The notes under the pieces: generated by a model
Told to the model about the DNA's origin: nothing
The model's input: the letters and a program-made list of their open reading frames with translations, nothing else
Database searches by the model: none
Shown: one piece after another, positions 1 to 9,152 of the stretch
Layout of the letters: every line of letters starts with the position of its first letter
Position numbering within the stretch: the first letter of the stretch is position 1
Assembly (NCBI GenBank): GCA_965222505.1
Contig: OZ244956.1
Span: 3,348,001-3,412,000, forward strand
From: G965222505 sp965222505
GTDB lineage: Bacteria > Bacteroidota > Rhodothermia > Rhodothermales > DATKEJ01
Reading direction: 5' to 3'
Length of the DNA: 64,000 nt
Program-made: the position numbers and the translations under genes

Positions 1-2340
1 GCCGCCACCTGCCCGTTTATGGACAATGCCATGCTCGGTTTTCTGGACAGCATCGACAAGGACAACCAGTGGCTCCTTGACACTCAGAATGAGCAGATGG
101 TATTCGGGATGTGTGATCAGTACACACAAATGTTCAAGGCGCAAGCCGGTGAATTGGCTCCGTGTCCCAGCCGGTTGGCGCCGCCAACGCTTACACCCGG
201 TGGGACGTTTAATGCACCCGTCACGGTGACGATATTCCATGAACTCGGGGATGATGTTGATGTCTATTACACCATCAACGATGCAGGTCAGGTGGTGGAA
301 CCCACCAACGATCCCAATGACCCCCTGCGGTTTCAGCGTTCTACCAAATATGAGCAACCGTTTCTGCTCTCTGCCCCGTTTGTGGGGCAGGTGCGGCCAC
401 TGGTGGTGGCGGCACGGGCCTTCAAGGATGGGGCGTTTGTGCCCAGCGCTACCGTAGAGGAAGCCTACACCATTGATGCCCAATTACCGGCACCAACGTT
501 CTTCCCCGATCTGGATGCGTTCACGACGCTTGTCAACATAGACATCAATGGGCCACAAGGTGCGTCTCTCTTTTACACCACCGACGGGAGTGATCCAGAT
601 TACAACGATATCCCCTATACTGGTGCGATCCAGTTTGGCGTTGGGACGCACACCCTGAAGGCGGTAGCCTACCGTATCGGGTTTCCGCAGAGTCCGGTGG
701 TGACCAAGACGTTTACCGTCTATAGTGCCTCCGCCAACCGCGTGGCCGATCCCATCCTGACCCCCGGCTCGGGTCAGTTTACCCCTTCGGTTCAGGTCAC
801 CATGACCTCATCCACGCAGGATGCCCAGATCCGGTACACAACTGCAAAGGATCAGGTGCCGGACAATCCGACGCAGAACTCGCAGTTGTACACCGGGCCG
901 GTGGAGTTGGGCCTCGGCAACTGGTTTGTACGGGTTATCGCGTTTAGGAACGGTCTGCCGCCGAGCAACCTGGTGCAGCGCAACTACAACGTCTCTACAC
1001 CCCTGGGGACCACGGCCATCACCGGCATCGAACCCAACGGCGGCACCTTCAACAATGACATTGAAGTCACCATCACCGCCGCTACTGATCCGCCGACGCA
1101 GGGGGTACGGATTTTCTACACGACGGATACCAGTGACCCGGTCATTGATCCCCAACGCGCCGGTAACTACAGCGAACCGTTCGACCTGGGCGAATCCACG
1201 ACTGTCAAGGCCGCAGCCACCCGGACGTTTTTCACCAACAGCGCCATCGCCTCTGCCGATTTTCGGTTCGTGGCGGCGACTCCGCAAATCGAACCCGCCC
1301 TCGGTTCTTTCCTGGATGGCGTAGAAGTGACCATGACCTCCGAAACGGAAGAGGGTGAGATCCGCTATACCACCGATGGCACAGAACCAAACGATACCTC
1401 AACGCTGTACGCCGGGCCGTTTACCCTGACCAGTAGTGCGACGGTTAAGGCTGTTGCTTTCAAGGATGACTATTTCTTTAGCGAAACGGCCTCGGCCAAC
1501 CTGATCGTAGGAACCTCGGCACCACCGGTGGTGGCCCGGCAGCCGGAAGATCGGGTGGTGACCGTCGGAGAGAGGGTCGGGTTTGTGGTTCGGGCAACGG
1601 GTGTGCCTACGCCCACGGTGCAATGGCAACGCAACGGCACAGCCATTGACGGAGCCACCTCAGACACCCTGACCATTGCCTCGGTTACATTGGATGATGC
1701 CGGAGTGTACCAAGCCCTGCTCACCAATGCCAGCGGCACAGACACAACCCGGAGCGCCAATCTGATTGTAAACCCGGAAGCCGTACCGCCGCAGATCGTG
1801 ACGCAGCCCATCGGGGTGGAGGTGCAGGTCGGGGAAGCCGTCGTGCTGGCTGTTGAAGCCACCGGTGAGCCGGAGCCGACGTTCATCTGGTTACGCAACG
1901 GCACCGCCCTTCCGGCGCAGACGGACAATGTGCTGGCCTTCCCAAGTGTAGAACTGGTACATGCCGGGGCGTATCAGGCGGTTGCCGTCAACAGCGCCGG
2001 AGCGGATTCGAGCACGGTCGTGATGATCACCTTGCTGTTCCCGGATGCCATCACAGAAGTCTCGCCTGAGGTGCCCAAAGTGTTCGGGTTGCGGCAGAAT
2101 TATCCCAACCCGTTCAACCCCACGACGGTCATTCCCTTTGACGTGGCCGAGCAGGCCCAGGTGGTCCTCAAACTCTACGACATCATGGGCCGGGAGTTGG
2201 CCATCCTTGCCAATGAGGAACTGCGCCCCGGCTCGTACGAAGCCACCCTGGATGCGACCGGCCTGACCAGCGGTGTGTATTTCTGCCGGATGGAAGCCAA
2301 AGGCCGCGCCTGGACCCGAAAGATGATGTTGGTGAGATAA
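1..2340 (+). CDS. Secreted multidomain protein with T9SS sorting domain, 5' end outside window
   Basis: The reading frame is open to the left edge, so this is the C-terminal part of a larger protein; the first ATG inside the window (position 19) is probably internal. Numbering from that ATG, about five repeats resembling chitobiase/beta-hexosaminidase C-terminal domains lie at residues 55-152, 156-235, 243-325, 335-418 and 420-497, each with the typical IFYTTDGSDP-like core. Two Ig-like (I-set) domains follow at 503-584 and 590-672, with paired tryptophan and DAGVYQ/HAGAYQ motifs. The end (688-773) is a Por-type sorting domain with QNYPNPFNP and a final RKMMLVR, which directs export by the type IX system and cell-surface anchoring. 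The catalytic module, if any, lies upstream of the window. A surface polysaccharide-binding or degrading role is inference from these domains. Confidence 0.85.
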   Translation, partial: AATCPFMDNAMLGFLDSIDKDNQWLLDTQNEQMVFGMCDQYTQMFKAQAGELAPCPSRLAPPTLTPGGTFNAPVTVTIFHELGDDVDVYYTINDAGQVVEPTNDPNDPLRFQRSTKYEQPFLLSAPFVGQVRPLVVAARAFKDGAFVPSATVEEAYTIDAQLPAPTFFPDLDAFTTLVNIDINGPQGASLFYTTDGSDPDYNDIPYTGAIQFGVGTHTLKAVAYRIGFPQSPVVTKTFTVYSASANRVADPILTPGSGQFTPSVQVTMTSSTQDAQIRYTTAKDQVPDNPTQNSQLYTGPVELGLGNWFVRVIAFRNGLPPSNLVQRNYNVSTPLGTTAITGIEPNGGTFNNDIEVTITAATDPPTQGVRIFYTTDTSDPVIDPQRAGNYSEPFDLGESTTVKAAATRTFFTNSAIASADFRFVAATPQIEPALGSFLDGVEVTMTSETEEGEIRYTTDGTEPNDTSTLYAGPFTLTSSATVKAVAFKDDYFFSETASANLIVGTSAPPVVARQPEDRVVTVGERVGFVVRATGVPTPTVQWQRNGTAIDGATSDTLTIASVTLDDAGVYQALLTNASGTDTTRSANLIVNPEAVPPQIVTQPIGVEVQVGEAVVLAVEATGEPEPTFIWLRNGTALPAQTDNVLAFPSVELVHAGAYQAVAVNSAGADSSTVVMITLLFPDAITEVSPEVPKVFGLRQNYPNPFNPTTVIPFDVAEQAQVVLKLYDIMGRELAILANEELRPGSYEATLDATGLTSGVYFCRMEAKGRAWTRKMMLVR

Positions 2341-2398
2341 CGTTCTACGTGCGACGTTCTACGTTATCTTGCCCACATACCTGAAATGAACCCCGTTG

Positions 2399-2418
2399 GG
2401 ACACGGCGTGCCGTGTCC
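2399..2418. repeat. Short palindrome GGACACGGC-GT-GCCGTGTCC
   Basis: Perfect 9-bp inverted arms around GT. It lies between two convergent genes. A sequence variant (GACATGGCATGCCATGTC core) occurs near 46021, also between convergent genes. A direct duplication of CGTTCTACGT lies just upstream at 2341-2363. Confidence 0.6.
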
Positions 2419-2444
2419 GTCCACGGCGCATCCTGGTCGCGGCA

Positions 2445-2481
2445 TAAAAAAATCCCCGAGGTGTTATCGGCCCCGGGGATT
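2445..2481 (-). terminator. Rho-independent terminator of the DUF2911 gene
   Basis: Read on the minus strand, arms AATCCCCG (2474-2481) and CGGGGATT (2451-2458) form a GC-rich hairpin followed by a run of seven T. It starts 30 bases after the minus-strand stop codon at 2511. Confidence 0.8.
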
Positions 2482-2510
2482 AACAATTCCGAACACATTG
2501 GATGAGGGTA

Positions 2511-3614
2511 TTACATCGAGGCCAGGACGCCGTTGATGCGGTCACGGTTGGAGGTATCCGTTTCCGGCAATTTTTTTAACGCCTCTTTGTAGTATTTCTT
2601 GGCGTTTTTGGCATCGCCCATTTTGGCGTAGCATTCGGCGAGGCTGTCTTTCGGGTTCCAGGACTCCGGATGGCGTTTCACGTTCATCTTAAAGACGGCG
2701 AGGGCTTGGTCCATCTTGTTCTGGCCCATCAACTGGTAGCCGTAGGCGTTGAGTTGATTTTCGTTTGCCACCTCCATTGCCTCAGTCATGACGGCTTCAG
2801 CCTCGGCGGTATTGCCCTGTGCAGTAAGGATGCGCGACTTCAGGTTGAGCGTGTTGAAACTCTTGTTGCGCTGCACGGCCACGTTGGCCCATGTGGCCGC
2901 GTCATCCAGGTAGTTGTTGTTCAGGGCATAGTTAGCCGCTTGTGTGTACCCCTGGAAGCCGAAGCCCCCTCGCGAGCGCAATTCATTGCGCAGGCTGTTC
3001 ATGACGACGTCCTGCATATGGTCCACTTCTACGCGGAAGGGTATTTTCATTTTTTCCCACCGCAGGGCAATGGCTGCTTTGCCGATGCCGTCATGGTCCG
3101 TGAACTCATAGGCCAGCCGTTCGGTGTGTGGGGCTTCGACGGGGGTGACCGTCACACGCAGAGCATCTTCATTCTCGTCATAGAAGAAACTGCCCCAGGA
3201 TTCGGTGTTGTGGCTGAAGATGATGGTCCAGTCCGTTTCCGACGGTACCATGTGCAGCCCGTATTTCCCGGCGGCCAGCTTTTGCCCTTCGACGAGGACG
3301 TCATGCTCAAACCAAATGGTCGTGTTTTCATTGGCGCCGGCCCGCCATGGTACAGGGTTGCCTGAGCCAAAGTTTGGGAAGGGAGAAGCATGGCCATACG
3401 GGACGAGCTTGCCCCAGATTTCCCGTCCGTTGACACCAGGGCGGCTGTATTTGATGGTGACGTTCGTCAGGCCAAGCTGTTCGGAGACCTTGGCATACGG
3501 ACTCACCTGGGGCGTCGTGACCTGGGCCTGGGCCGAGGAGGAGGTGAGGCTTAGGGTAGCCAACATAAACAGGGCCGCAAAAAGAGTAAGGTGTAACTGT
3601 TTCATGAGGATCAA
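2511..3614 (-). CDS. DUF2911 domain protein with C-terminal TPR-like repeats
   Basis: A 367-residue exported protein. An N-terminal signal peptide (hydrophobic to about residue 30, ending SAQA) is followed by a DUF2911 domain (about 38-190) with the characteristic VTIKYSRPGVNGREIWG stretch. Residues 225-350 look like helical TPR units with alternating A/Y/L spacing (for example QALAVFKMNVKRHPESWNPK). The family is common in Bacteroidota and relatives and has no settled biochemical role. The gene is divergent from the xylose operon across a 228-bp AT-rich region and ends at its own terminator, so it is probably a single-gene unit. Confidence 0.85.
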   Translation of the reverse strand: MILMKQLHLTLFAALFMLATLSLTSSSAQAQVTTPQVSPYAKVSEQLGLTNVTIKYSRPGVNGREIWGKLVPYGHASPFPNFGSGNPVPWRAGANENTTIWFEHDVLVEGQKLAAGKYGLHMVPSETDWTIIFSHNTESWGSFFYDENEDALRVTVTPVEAPHTERLAYEFTDHDGIGKAAIALRWEKMKIPFRVEVDHMQDVVMNSLRNELRSRGGFGFQGYTQAANYALNNNYLDDAATWANVAVQRNKSFNTLNLKSRILTAQGNTAEAEAVMTEAMEVANENQLNAYGYQLMGQNKMDQALAVFKMNVKRHPESWNPKDSLAECYAKMGDAKNAKKYYKEALKKLPETDTSNRDRINGVLASM

Positions 3615-3660
3615 AGGTTGATGTAGGTAAAACAGGTGGTAGTGAAAAGCGGTTGTGTGG

Positions 3661-3717
3661 CGTATGAAATCAACATACGAAATGCACCGAAATCGGATGC
3701 ACTTTCATATGGTGCAA
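3661..3717. promoter_or_regulatory. Inverted repeats in the divergent DUF2911/xylose-operon promoter region
   Basis: Several short inverted repeats sit close together. CGTATG-7-CATACG spans 3661-3679. A near-palindrome GCACCGAAATCGGATGC and a TGCAC...GGTGCA pair follow within 3683-3717. They are plausible operators for the LacI or AraC regulators encoded downstream. This is only inference from symmetry and position. Confidence 0.35.
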
Positions 3718-3773
3718 AAAAATATGCACTAAAAAACAGAGAAGCAAGTCAAGGCATTAATTGCAAAAAAATT

Positions 3774-3815
3774 AAAAATAATTTTCAATTTTTGTAAAAT
3801 TAATTCTTATATTTG
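3774..3815 (+). promoter_or_regulatory. Candidate promoter of the xylose operon
   Basis: TATATTTG at 3808-3815 matches the Bacteroidota -7 consensus TAnnTTTG and lies 27 bases before the operon's first ATG. The AT-rich block AAAAATAATT at 3774-3783 recurs before two other units of the locus (near 12948 and 21505). The nearest TTG is only 13 bases from the -7 box, shorter than the usual spacing, so the -33 element is uncertain. Confidence 0.4.
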
Positions 3816-3842
3816 AAAAATTATTGATCGAAGGTACGGCTC

Positions 3843-4865
3843 ATGCATGAGCCGATACATTTATTCTCTCGCGATAGGTTTATGACCGGTACATACCGCT
3901 GGGGCTTTGTTGGTTTGGGCAGCATCGCACACCAATTTGCACAGGACTTGCGCCTGGTTGAAGGTGCAGTGTGCTATGCGGCCGCTTCTCGCTCTATGAA
4001 TAAAGCGGCAGCCTTCGCTGATACATACGGTTTTGAGCAGACGTACGGTTCGTATGCTGAACTGTTTGCAGATGATCAGGTGGATATCGTCTACATTGCT
4101 ACCCCGCATGATTCCCATGCCACCCTGACCATTGCAGCCCTTGAACAGGGCAAGCACGTTATGTGTGAGAAGCCGGTGGCCCTGAACCGCAAACAGGCCG
4201 AAAGGATGGTAGAGGCCGCCCGTGCGAACAGCCGGTTTTTTATGGAAGCGTTCTTGTCTCGGTTTAACCCTTCCGTGCACGCAGTCATTGACACCGTGCG
4301 TGCCGGTACTATCGGCCAGGTGCGGTACCTCAATGCCGATTTCTCCTTCCGTGTCGATAATCAACTCGGCAGCCGGATGTACAATATGGATACCGGCGGC
4401 GGCTCCTTGCTGGATATGGGGGTTTACCCGATATTTCTGGCCTATACCATCCTCGGCATTCCTGACCGGATCCAGGCCTCATCCAAGTTTTATCCCACCG
4501 GAGCCGATCTCCAGACGGCCATGCTGTTCGACTATCCCGATGCCCAGGCGTTGCTCTACAGCAGCTTTTCCTCGCAATCGAACATGCGTGCCACCATCAG
4601 TGGGACCGAAGGCCGGTTGGTCCTGAACCCGGTGTGGCATGAGACCGATTCCTATTCGTTCTTTCGCAACGATGACGACACCGAGCATCGGGTGGACCTG
4701 CCCCGAACCGGCAAGGGCTTTTATTACGAAATCCTGGAATGTCATCGCTGCATCCGGGAGGGGCGAACCGAAAGCATGCTCTGGGGCCATCAGCACAGCC
4801 TCGACCTGATCGAAATTGTAGACCGAGTGCGGGCAAAAACCGGCCTGCGGTATCCCAACGAATGA
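3843..4865 (+). CDS. Gfo/Idh/MocA family oxidoreductase, possible D-xylose 1-dehydrogenase
   Basis: A 340-residue NAD(P)-dependent oxidoreductase. The N-terminal Rossmann fold has GFVGLGSIAHQF near residues 21-32 and the catalytic-type EKPVALN motif near 107-113. MEAFLSRFNP and the GGGSLLDMGVYP segment start the C-terminal alpha/beta domain. This pattern fits the dihydrodiol/D-xylose dehydrogenase branch, and its place as first gene of a xylan/xylose operon suits oxidation of xylose or a related sugar; the substrate is inferred. The chosen ATG has AAGG eight bases upstream; a second ATG at 3882 (residue 14) would give the more usual short N-terminus. The next gene starts 18 bases after the stop. 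Confidence 0.85.
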   Translation: MHEPIHLFSRDRFMTGTYRWGFVGLGSIAHQFAQDLRLVEGAVCYAAASRSMNKAAAFADTYGFEQTYGSYAELFADDQVDIVYIATPHDSHATLTIAALEQGKHVMCEKPVALNRKQAERMVEAARANSRFFMEAFLSRFNPSVHAVIDTVRAGTIGQVRYLNADFSFRVDNQLGSRMYNMDTGGGSLLDMGVYPIFLAYTILGIPDRIQASSKFYPTGADLQTAMLFDYPDAQALLYSSFSSQSNMRATISGTEGRLVLNPVWHETDSYSFFRNDDDTEHRVDLPRTGKGFYYEILECHRCIREGRTESMLWGHQHSLDLIEIVDRVRAKTGLRYPNE

Positions 4866-4883
4866 GGTGTATAACCTGAACCC

Positions 4884-6428
4884 ATGAAAGGCACATCCAA
4901 ACAGACCCTTTTTATTGCACTTGTGGTTTCCCTTGGGGGATTCCTGTTCGGGTTTGATGCCTCCGTGATTTCCGGGGTTATCAAATTCATCAAGCCGGAA
5001 TTTAACCTAACGGATCTCCAGTTGGGCTGGGTGGTCAGTTCGCCTTCATTTTCGGCCATGTTTGCCATGCTGATTGCTGGGGCCATCAGCGATGTAATCG
5101 GGCGGAAGAAGGTCCTGGTCATCGTGGCCTTTTTGTACGCCCTGTCTGCCTTGCTTTCGGCCATCGCGACCGGGTACATCATGCTCGTCATTGCCCGGAT
5201 GATCGGGGGGGCGGCGTTTGGTGCGGCGTTGGTGCTGGCGCCGGTCTACATCGCCGAGATTGCGCCCGCCGAAGACCGGGGCAAGCTGGTTTCGGTGCAG
5301 CAACTCAACATCGTCCTCGGGTTTTCAGTGGCGTATTTCAGCAATTACTTTTTGCTGCAGCAAATCGACATCGGAGCCCTGATCAATGAGACGACCGCTT
5401 GGCGGTGGATGTTGGGCATAGAGATGGTGCCGGCGGTACTCTATTTCTTTCTGCTGTTCCTCGTACCGAACAGCCCGCGCTGGCTTTACGTCAAGCAACG
5501 ATCCGAAGAAGCCCTGGATGTCCTCCGGCGTTTGCACGGGGATACCGTTGCCGTCGAGGAAGCCGAGTACATCCAGCAAAACATTCGGCAGGCCACAGAC
5601 CAGGACAAGATCCCGATCAAGGCCTTGCTCAGCAAAAGGTTGCGCTTTGTGATGCTCGTCGGACTGACGGTCGGCATATTGCAACAGATCACGGGGGTCA
5701 ATGCGATTTACTTTTATGCGACGGCCATCTTCGAACAGTCGGGGGTGGGGACGGATGCATCCTTTGCCCAGGCGGTGTGGGTCGGGATAATCAATGTGGT
5801 CTTTACGCTGCTGGCGATGGCGCTCATCGACAAGATGGGCCGCAAGCCGCTGTTGCTGATTGGCATTGCCGGCGTTGCCTTCAGCACTATGCTCACGGCC
5901 TACGGGTTTTACCAGGCCACCTATGAACTCACCGCCGAGAGTGTGGCGGCGGTATCCGGGATTGAGGAAGCCCAGCTTGCTTCCGTGCTGGATGTGCGGT
6001 ATGACAACGATGTCGATTTCAAGAAGGCCCTGAAATCGGCCCTGGGCGAGCAAACCTATGCCCAACATGAGGGGGCCCTCATCCAGGCCGCCGTCACGAT
6101 GAACCCGATCCTGATCCTGGTCGGCATCCTGGGGTTTGTGGCCTCGTTTGCGTTTTCATTGGGGCCGGTAATGTGGGTGATGCTCTCCGAGTTGTTTCCC
6201 AACCGGTTGCGGGGGATTGCCATTTCCGTGATCGGGTTTATCAATTCGTTTACCAGTTGGCTGGTGCAATTTATCTTCCCGTGGGAGCTCTCCAATTTCG
6301 GAAACGCGCTCACGTACTTAATTTATGCGCTGTTTGCCATCGTCGGCTTTTTTGTCTTGCTCCGCATCTTGCCCGAGACCAAGGGGAAATCCCTGGAATC
6401 CATCGAAAACGAGTTAGTGAATCGTTAA
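4884..6428 (+). CDS. MFS sugar porter (XylE/GalP-like sugar:H+ symporter)
   Basis: A 514-residue inner-membrane protein with about twelve hydrophobic segments. Sugar-porter signatures are present: the GFLFGFDASVISG helix 1 motif, DVIGRKKVL and IDKMGRKPLL loops after helices 2 and 8, APVYIAEIAPAEDRG, PNSPRWLYVK before the central loop, and PETKGKSLESIE at the C-terminus. It should import monosaccharides, most likely xylose, released by the downstream glycosidases. A long insertion between helices 9 and 10 (about residues 350-400) lengthens it beyond E. coli XylE, a feature seen in Bacteroidota-type homologues. It is second in the operon; the beta-xylosidase gene begins one base after its stop. 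Confidence 0.92.
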   Translation: MKGTSKQTLFIALVVSLGGFLFGFDASVISGVIKFIKPEFNLTDLQLGWVVSSPSFSAMFAMLIAGAISDVIGRKKVLVIVAFLYALSALLSAIATGYIMLVIARMIGGAAFGAALVLAPVYIAEIAPAEDRGKLVSVQQLNIVLGFSVAYFSNYFLLQQIDIGALINETTAWRWMLGIEMVPAVLYFFLLFLVPNSPRWLYVKQRSEEALDVLRRLHGDTVAVEEAEYIQQNIRQATDQDKIPIKALLSKRLRFVMLVGLTVGILQQITGVNAIYFYATAIFEQSGVGTDASFAQAVWVGIINVVFTLLAMALIDKMGRKPLLLIGIAGVAFSTMLTAYGFYQATYELTAESVAAVSGIEEAQLASVLDVRYDNDVDFKKALKSALGEQTYAQHEGALIQAAVTMNPILILVGILGFVASFAFSLGPVMWVMLSELFPNRLRGIAISVIGFINSFTSWLVQFIFPWELSNFGNALTYLIYALFAIVGFFVLLRILPETKGKSLESIENELVNR

Positions 6429-6429
6429 T

Positions 6430-8028
6430 ATGCACACCATCCAAAACCCCATATTGCGTGGCTTTAATCCCGATCCTTCCATCCTGCGGGTTGGGGAGGA
6501 TTATTACATCGCCACCTCCACATTTGAGTGGTTTCCGGGGGTTCAGATTCATCACTCACGTGACCTCGTCAACTGGCACCTCGTGGCCCGGCCCCTGAGC
6601 CGGGTAACGCAACTCGATATGAAAGGCGTGCCGGATTCCTGTGGGGTATGGGCTCCTTGCCTGTCCTATACCGACGGCACCTTCTACCTCGTCTATTCCA
6701 ACGTCAAGTCTTTCGACGGCCCGTGGAAAGACACCCCCAACTACCTCGTCACCGCAGATGACATTCTGGGGGAGTGGTCCGAGCCGATCTACCTGAGTTC
6801 TGCGGGTTTCGATGGGGCCATGTTTCACGACGATGATGGACGGAAGTGGTATACCAGTATGCTCGTCGACCACAGGAACGAAAACTTCTTCGGCGGCATC
6901 GTGCTGCAGGAATACGACCCGTTGCAGCAGCGGTTGGTTGGCCCTGTGCACCATCTGACGTTCGGCACGGCCCTCGGGTATACCGAAGGCCCGCGCCTGT
7001 ACAAAAAGGACGGCTATTATTACATGCTGCTGGCCGAAGGGGGGACGGAATACGGGCACGCCGCGACCGTGATGCGGGCGCAGTCCGTGACGGGGCCGTA
7101 TGAAGCCCATCCAGGCAATCCGATTGTAACCTCGCGGGATGAGGCCCGGTTGGCTCTGCAAAAGGCGGGTCACGCTTCAATGGTAGAGACCCAGCACGGG
7201 GACTGGTACATCGCGTTCCTGGTGGGGCGTCCGCTTTCGACGCATGGGCGGTGTACGCTGGGGCGGGAAACGGCCATCGAAGAAGTGGATTGGGTAGACG
7301 GATGGCCGGTACTCAAACACGGCAGCCCGCATCCTCGCCTCGAAGTGCCGGCTCCGCGATTGGCGTTGCACAGCAACGGTATTGCCCAAAAACGAGACAC
7401 CTTTGCTTCTGATACGCTCGCCATCCAGTACCAATCGTTGCGGGTGCCCGTCGAGGAAAGCTGGTGCTCCCTGAAGGCGCGGCCCGGTTACCTTCGGCTG
7501 CAGGGCCGGGATTCTCTTTCGTCGATTCATCACCAGAGCCTGTTGGCCCGGCGCGTGCAGAGTCATTCGGTGGAGGCGGCAACGTGCGTGTCCTTCGCGC
7601 CGGAGACGTTTCAGCAGATGGCCGGGCTGGTCTTTTACTACAACACCGGTCACTTTCATTACCTGCACGTCACCTTCGACGAACAAACAGGCCGCAAGGA
7701 ATTGGCCGTCGTCTCCTGCGACAATTTCCGGGTCCGGCGTCAGCAACAGGTGATCGATGTGACCGGGCAAGAAACGGTCGTCCTGAAAGGGGTGCTCGAC
7801 CGTGCACACCTGCAATTCTATTACAGCCTGGACGGCCATACGTTTGAACCCATCGGGGAGATGCTTGACGCCAGCATCCTGTCCGATGACTACGTCCGTG
7901 ACGGGAGCGACCGTTACCGGCCGGCTTTCACCGGCTGCTTCGTCGGGATGTGCTGCCAGGACCTCGCCTACCATGCCAAACCCGCCGATTTTGCGTGGTT
8001 TGAATACTACGAAACCGACTGCATATGA
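6430..8028 (+). CDS. xynB: Beta-xylosidase, glycoside hydrolase family 43 (subfamily 11 type)
   Basis: A 532-residue two-domain enzyme that releases xylose from xylo-oligosaccharides (or arabinose from side chains). The five-bladed propeller spans roughly 1-320. The predicted catalytic base is Asp15 in GFNPDPSIL, the pKa-modulating Asp128 in FDGAMFH and the acid Glu186 in TEGPRLYKK. This spacing matches the well-studied Selenomonas enzyme (Asp14, Asp128, Glu186). A beta-sandwich C-terminal domain (about 330-530) completes the active site in this subfamily. There is no signal peptide, so it should act in the cytoplasm on imported oligosaccharides. Its stop overlaps the next start by four bases (ATGA). 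Confidence 0.92.
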   Translation: MHTIQNPILRGFNPDPSILRVGEDYYIATSTFEWFPGVQIHHSRDLVNWHLVARPLSRVTQLDMKGVPDSCGVWAPCLSYTDGTFYLVYSNVKSFDGPWKDTPNYLVTADDILGEWSEPIYLSSAGFDGAMFHDDDGRKWYTSMLVDHRNENFFGGIVLQEYDPLQQRLVGPVHHLTFGTALGYTEGPRLYKKDGYYYMLLAEGGTEYGHAATVMRAQSVTGPYEAHPGNPIVTSRDEARLALQKAGHASMVETQHGDWYIAFLVGRPLSTHGRCTLGRETAIEEVDWVDGWPVLKHGSPHPRLEVPAPRLALHSNGIAQKRDTFASDTLAIQYQSLRVPVEESWCSLKARPGYLRLQGRDSLSSIHHQSLLARRVQSHSVEAATCVSFAPETFQQMAGLVFYYNTGHFHYLHVTFDEQTGRKELAVVSCDNFRVRRQQQVIDVTGQETVVLKGVLDRAHLQFYYSLDGHTFEPIGEMLDASILSDDYVRDGSDRYRPAFTGCFVGMCCQDLAYHAKPADFAWFEYYETDCI

Positions 8029-9149
8029 GCTACAAGCGTTTATCCTATGTACTAACTGTATGCCTGTTCATCGGTTGTGCCGGAGAGTCTATGACGCCGG
8101 AGTCTCAAGCCAAACCCCCGGCGCGTCCGCTGGCCAAGTTTGAGCCAAAAGACGGTGAAGTTATCCTGTTCATCGGGCAGGAGCTGGATGCCATTGGCGG
8201 ACTGGATGAGTACAACGACGGCTATCTGGATCACTTCCCGGCCCCGGGCGGCTTTACGATGTACACCGATCTCACCCCCGGCAACGAGATGTTCGGGCAG
8301 ATTAACAAGGGCCTGGACGGTGTCTATACCACCGACAATTGGGGCGACGGCGACAGCAACATGTCCCTCCAACTCGCCGATGAAGACTTCCGGCACATGG
8401 CCCTGGCGATTGGCCTGTGGCTGGTGGGGCAGGAAGACAAGGTGGCCGACGGCACCCACGATGCCCTCATCGACCGCCTCGGGGAATTTTTTCTGTCGCT
8501 CGGGGACCGGCCCGTATTTCTGCGGATCGGATACGAATTCGATGGACACAGTTGGAATCACTACGACCTGGACGATTACAAAACGGCCTACCGCCGGATC
8601 AAGGACAAGCTGGACGCGCAGGGCGTGGCAAACGTGGCCTACGTCTGGCAATCTACCGGCTGGGTCTCCAATCTCGAACAATTGGAAGAATGGTACCCCG
8701 GCGATGAGTACGTCGATTGGTGCAGCTTCTCATTTTTTGCCAGGTGGGATGAGCAAAAGATGGTCGAATTTGCCCGCGCCAAGGGAAAACCGGTGTTCAT
8801 TGCCGAAGCGACGCCCACGATCTCGGACCATACGGTAAAGTTTGACGGGGACACCAAAACCACCCTGTTGTCCAACCCTGAACAAGCCGAGGAAGCCTGG
8901 GAAAAGTGGTTTGTTCCGTTTTTCAATATCGTCAATGACAACCCGGATGTTGTAAAGGCCATCAGCTACATCAACGCGCACTGGAAATCGCGCCCGATGT
9001 GGAAAGACAATCCCACCTTTCGGGACATTGACGCCCGGCTCCACCTCAGCGAAACAATCACCGAGCGGTGGAACGCCGAAACGGGCCAGGCCAAATATCT
9101 GAAAGCGTCGCCGGATCTGTTTGCCTACCTCTCTAACCCCAACAAGTAG
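8025..9149 (+). CDS. GH26-like glycoside hydrolase lipoprotein (possible xylanase/mannanase)
   Basis: A 374-residue predicted lipoprotein: a short hydrophobic leader ends in FIGC, with Cys18 as lipidation site. The body reads as a (beta/alpha)8 hydrolase. FLRIGYEFDG places a likely acid/base Glu171 after strand 4 and PVFIAEATP a likely nucleophile Glu261 after strand 7. This pair and spacing recall family 26 enzymes. GH26 includes beta-mannanases and the beta-1,3-xylanases of marine bacteria, so with a GH43 xylosidase and xylA/xylB nearby a xylan substrate is attractive, but this is inference. It sits in the middle of the operon, overlapping the GH43 gene by four bases and followed after three bases by the dioxygenase gene. 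Confidence 0.6.
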   Translation: MSYKRLSYVLTVCLFIGCAGESMTPESQAKPPARPLAKFEPKDGEVILFIGQELDAIGGLDEYNDGYLDHFPAPGGFTMYTDLTPGNEMFGQINKGLDGVYTTDNWGDGDSNMSLQLADEDFRHMALAIGLWLVGQEDKVADGTHDALIDRLGEFFLSLGDRPVFLRIGYEFDGHSWNHYDLDDYKTAYRRIKDKLDAQGVANVAYVWQSTGWVSNLEQLEEWYPGDEYVDWCSFSFFARWDEQKMVEFARAKGKPVFIAEATPTISDHTVKFDGDTKTTLLSNPEQAEEAWEKWFVPFFNIVNDNPDVVKAISYINAHWKSRPMWKDNPTFRDIDARLHLSETITERWNAETGQAKYLKASPDLFAYLSNPNK

Positions 9150-9152
9150 ACC

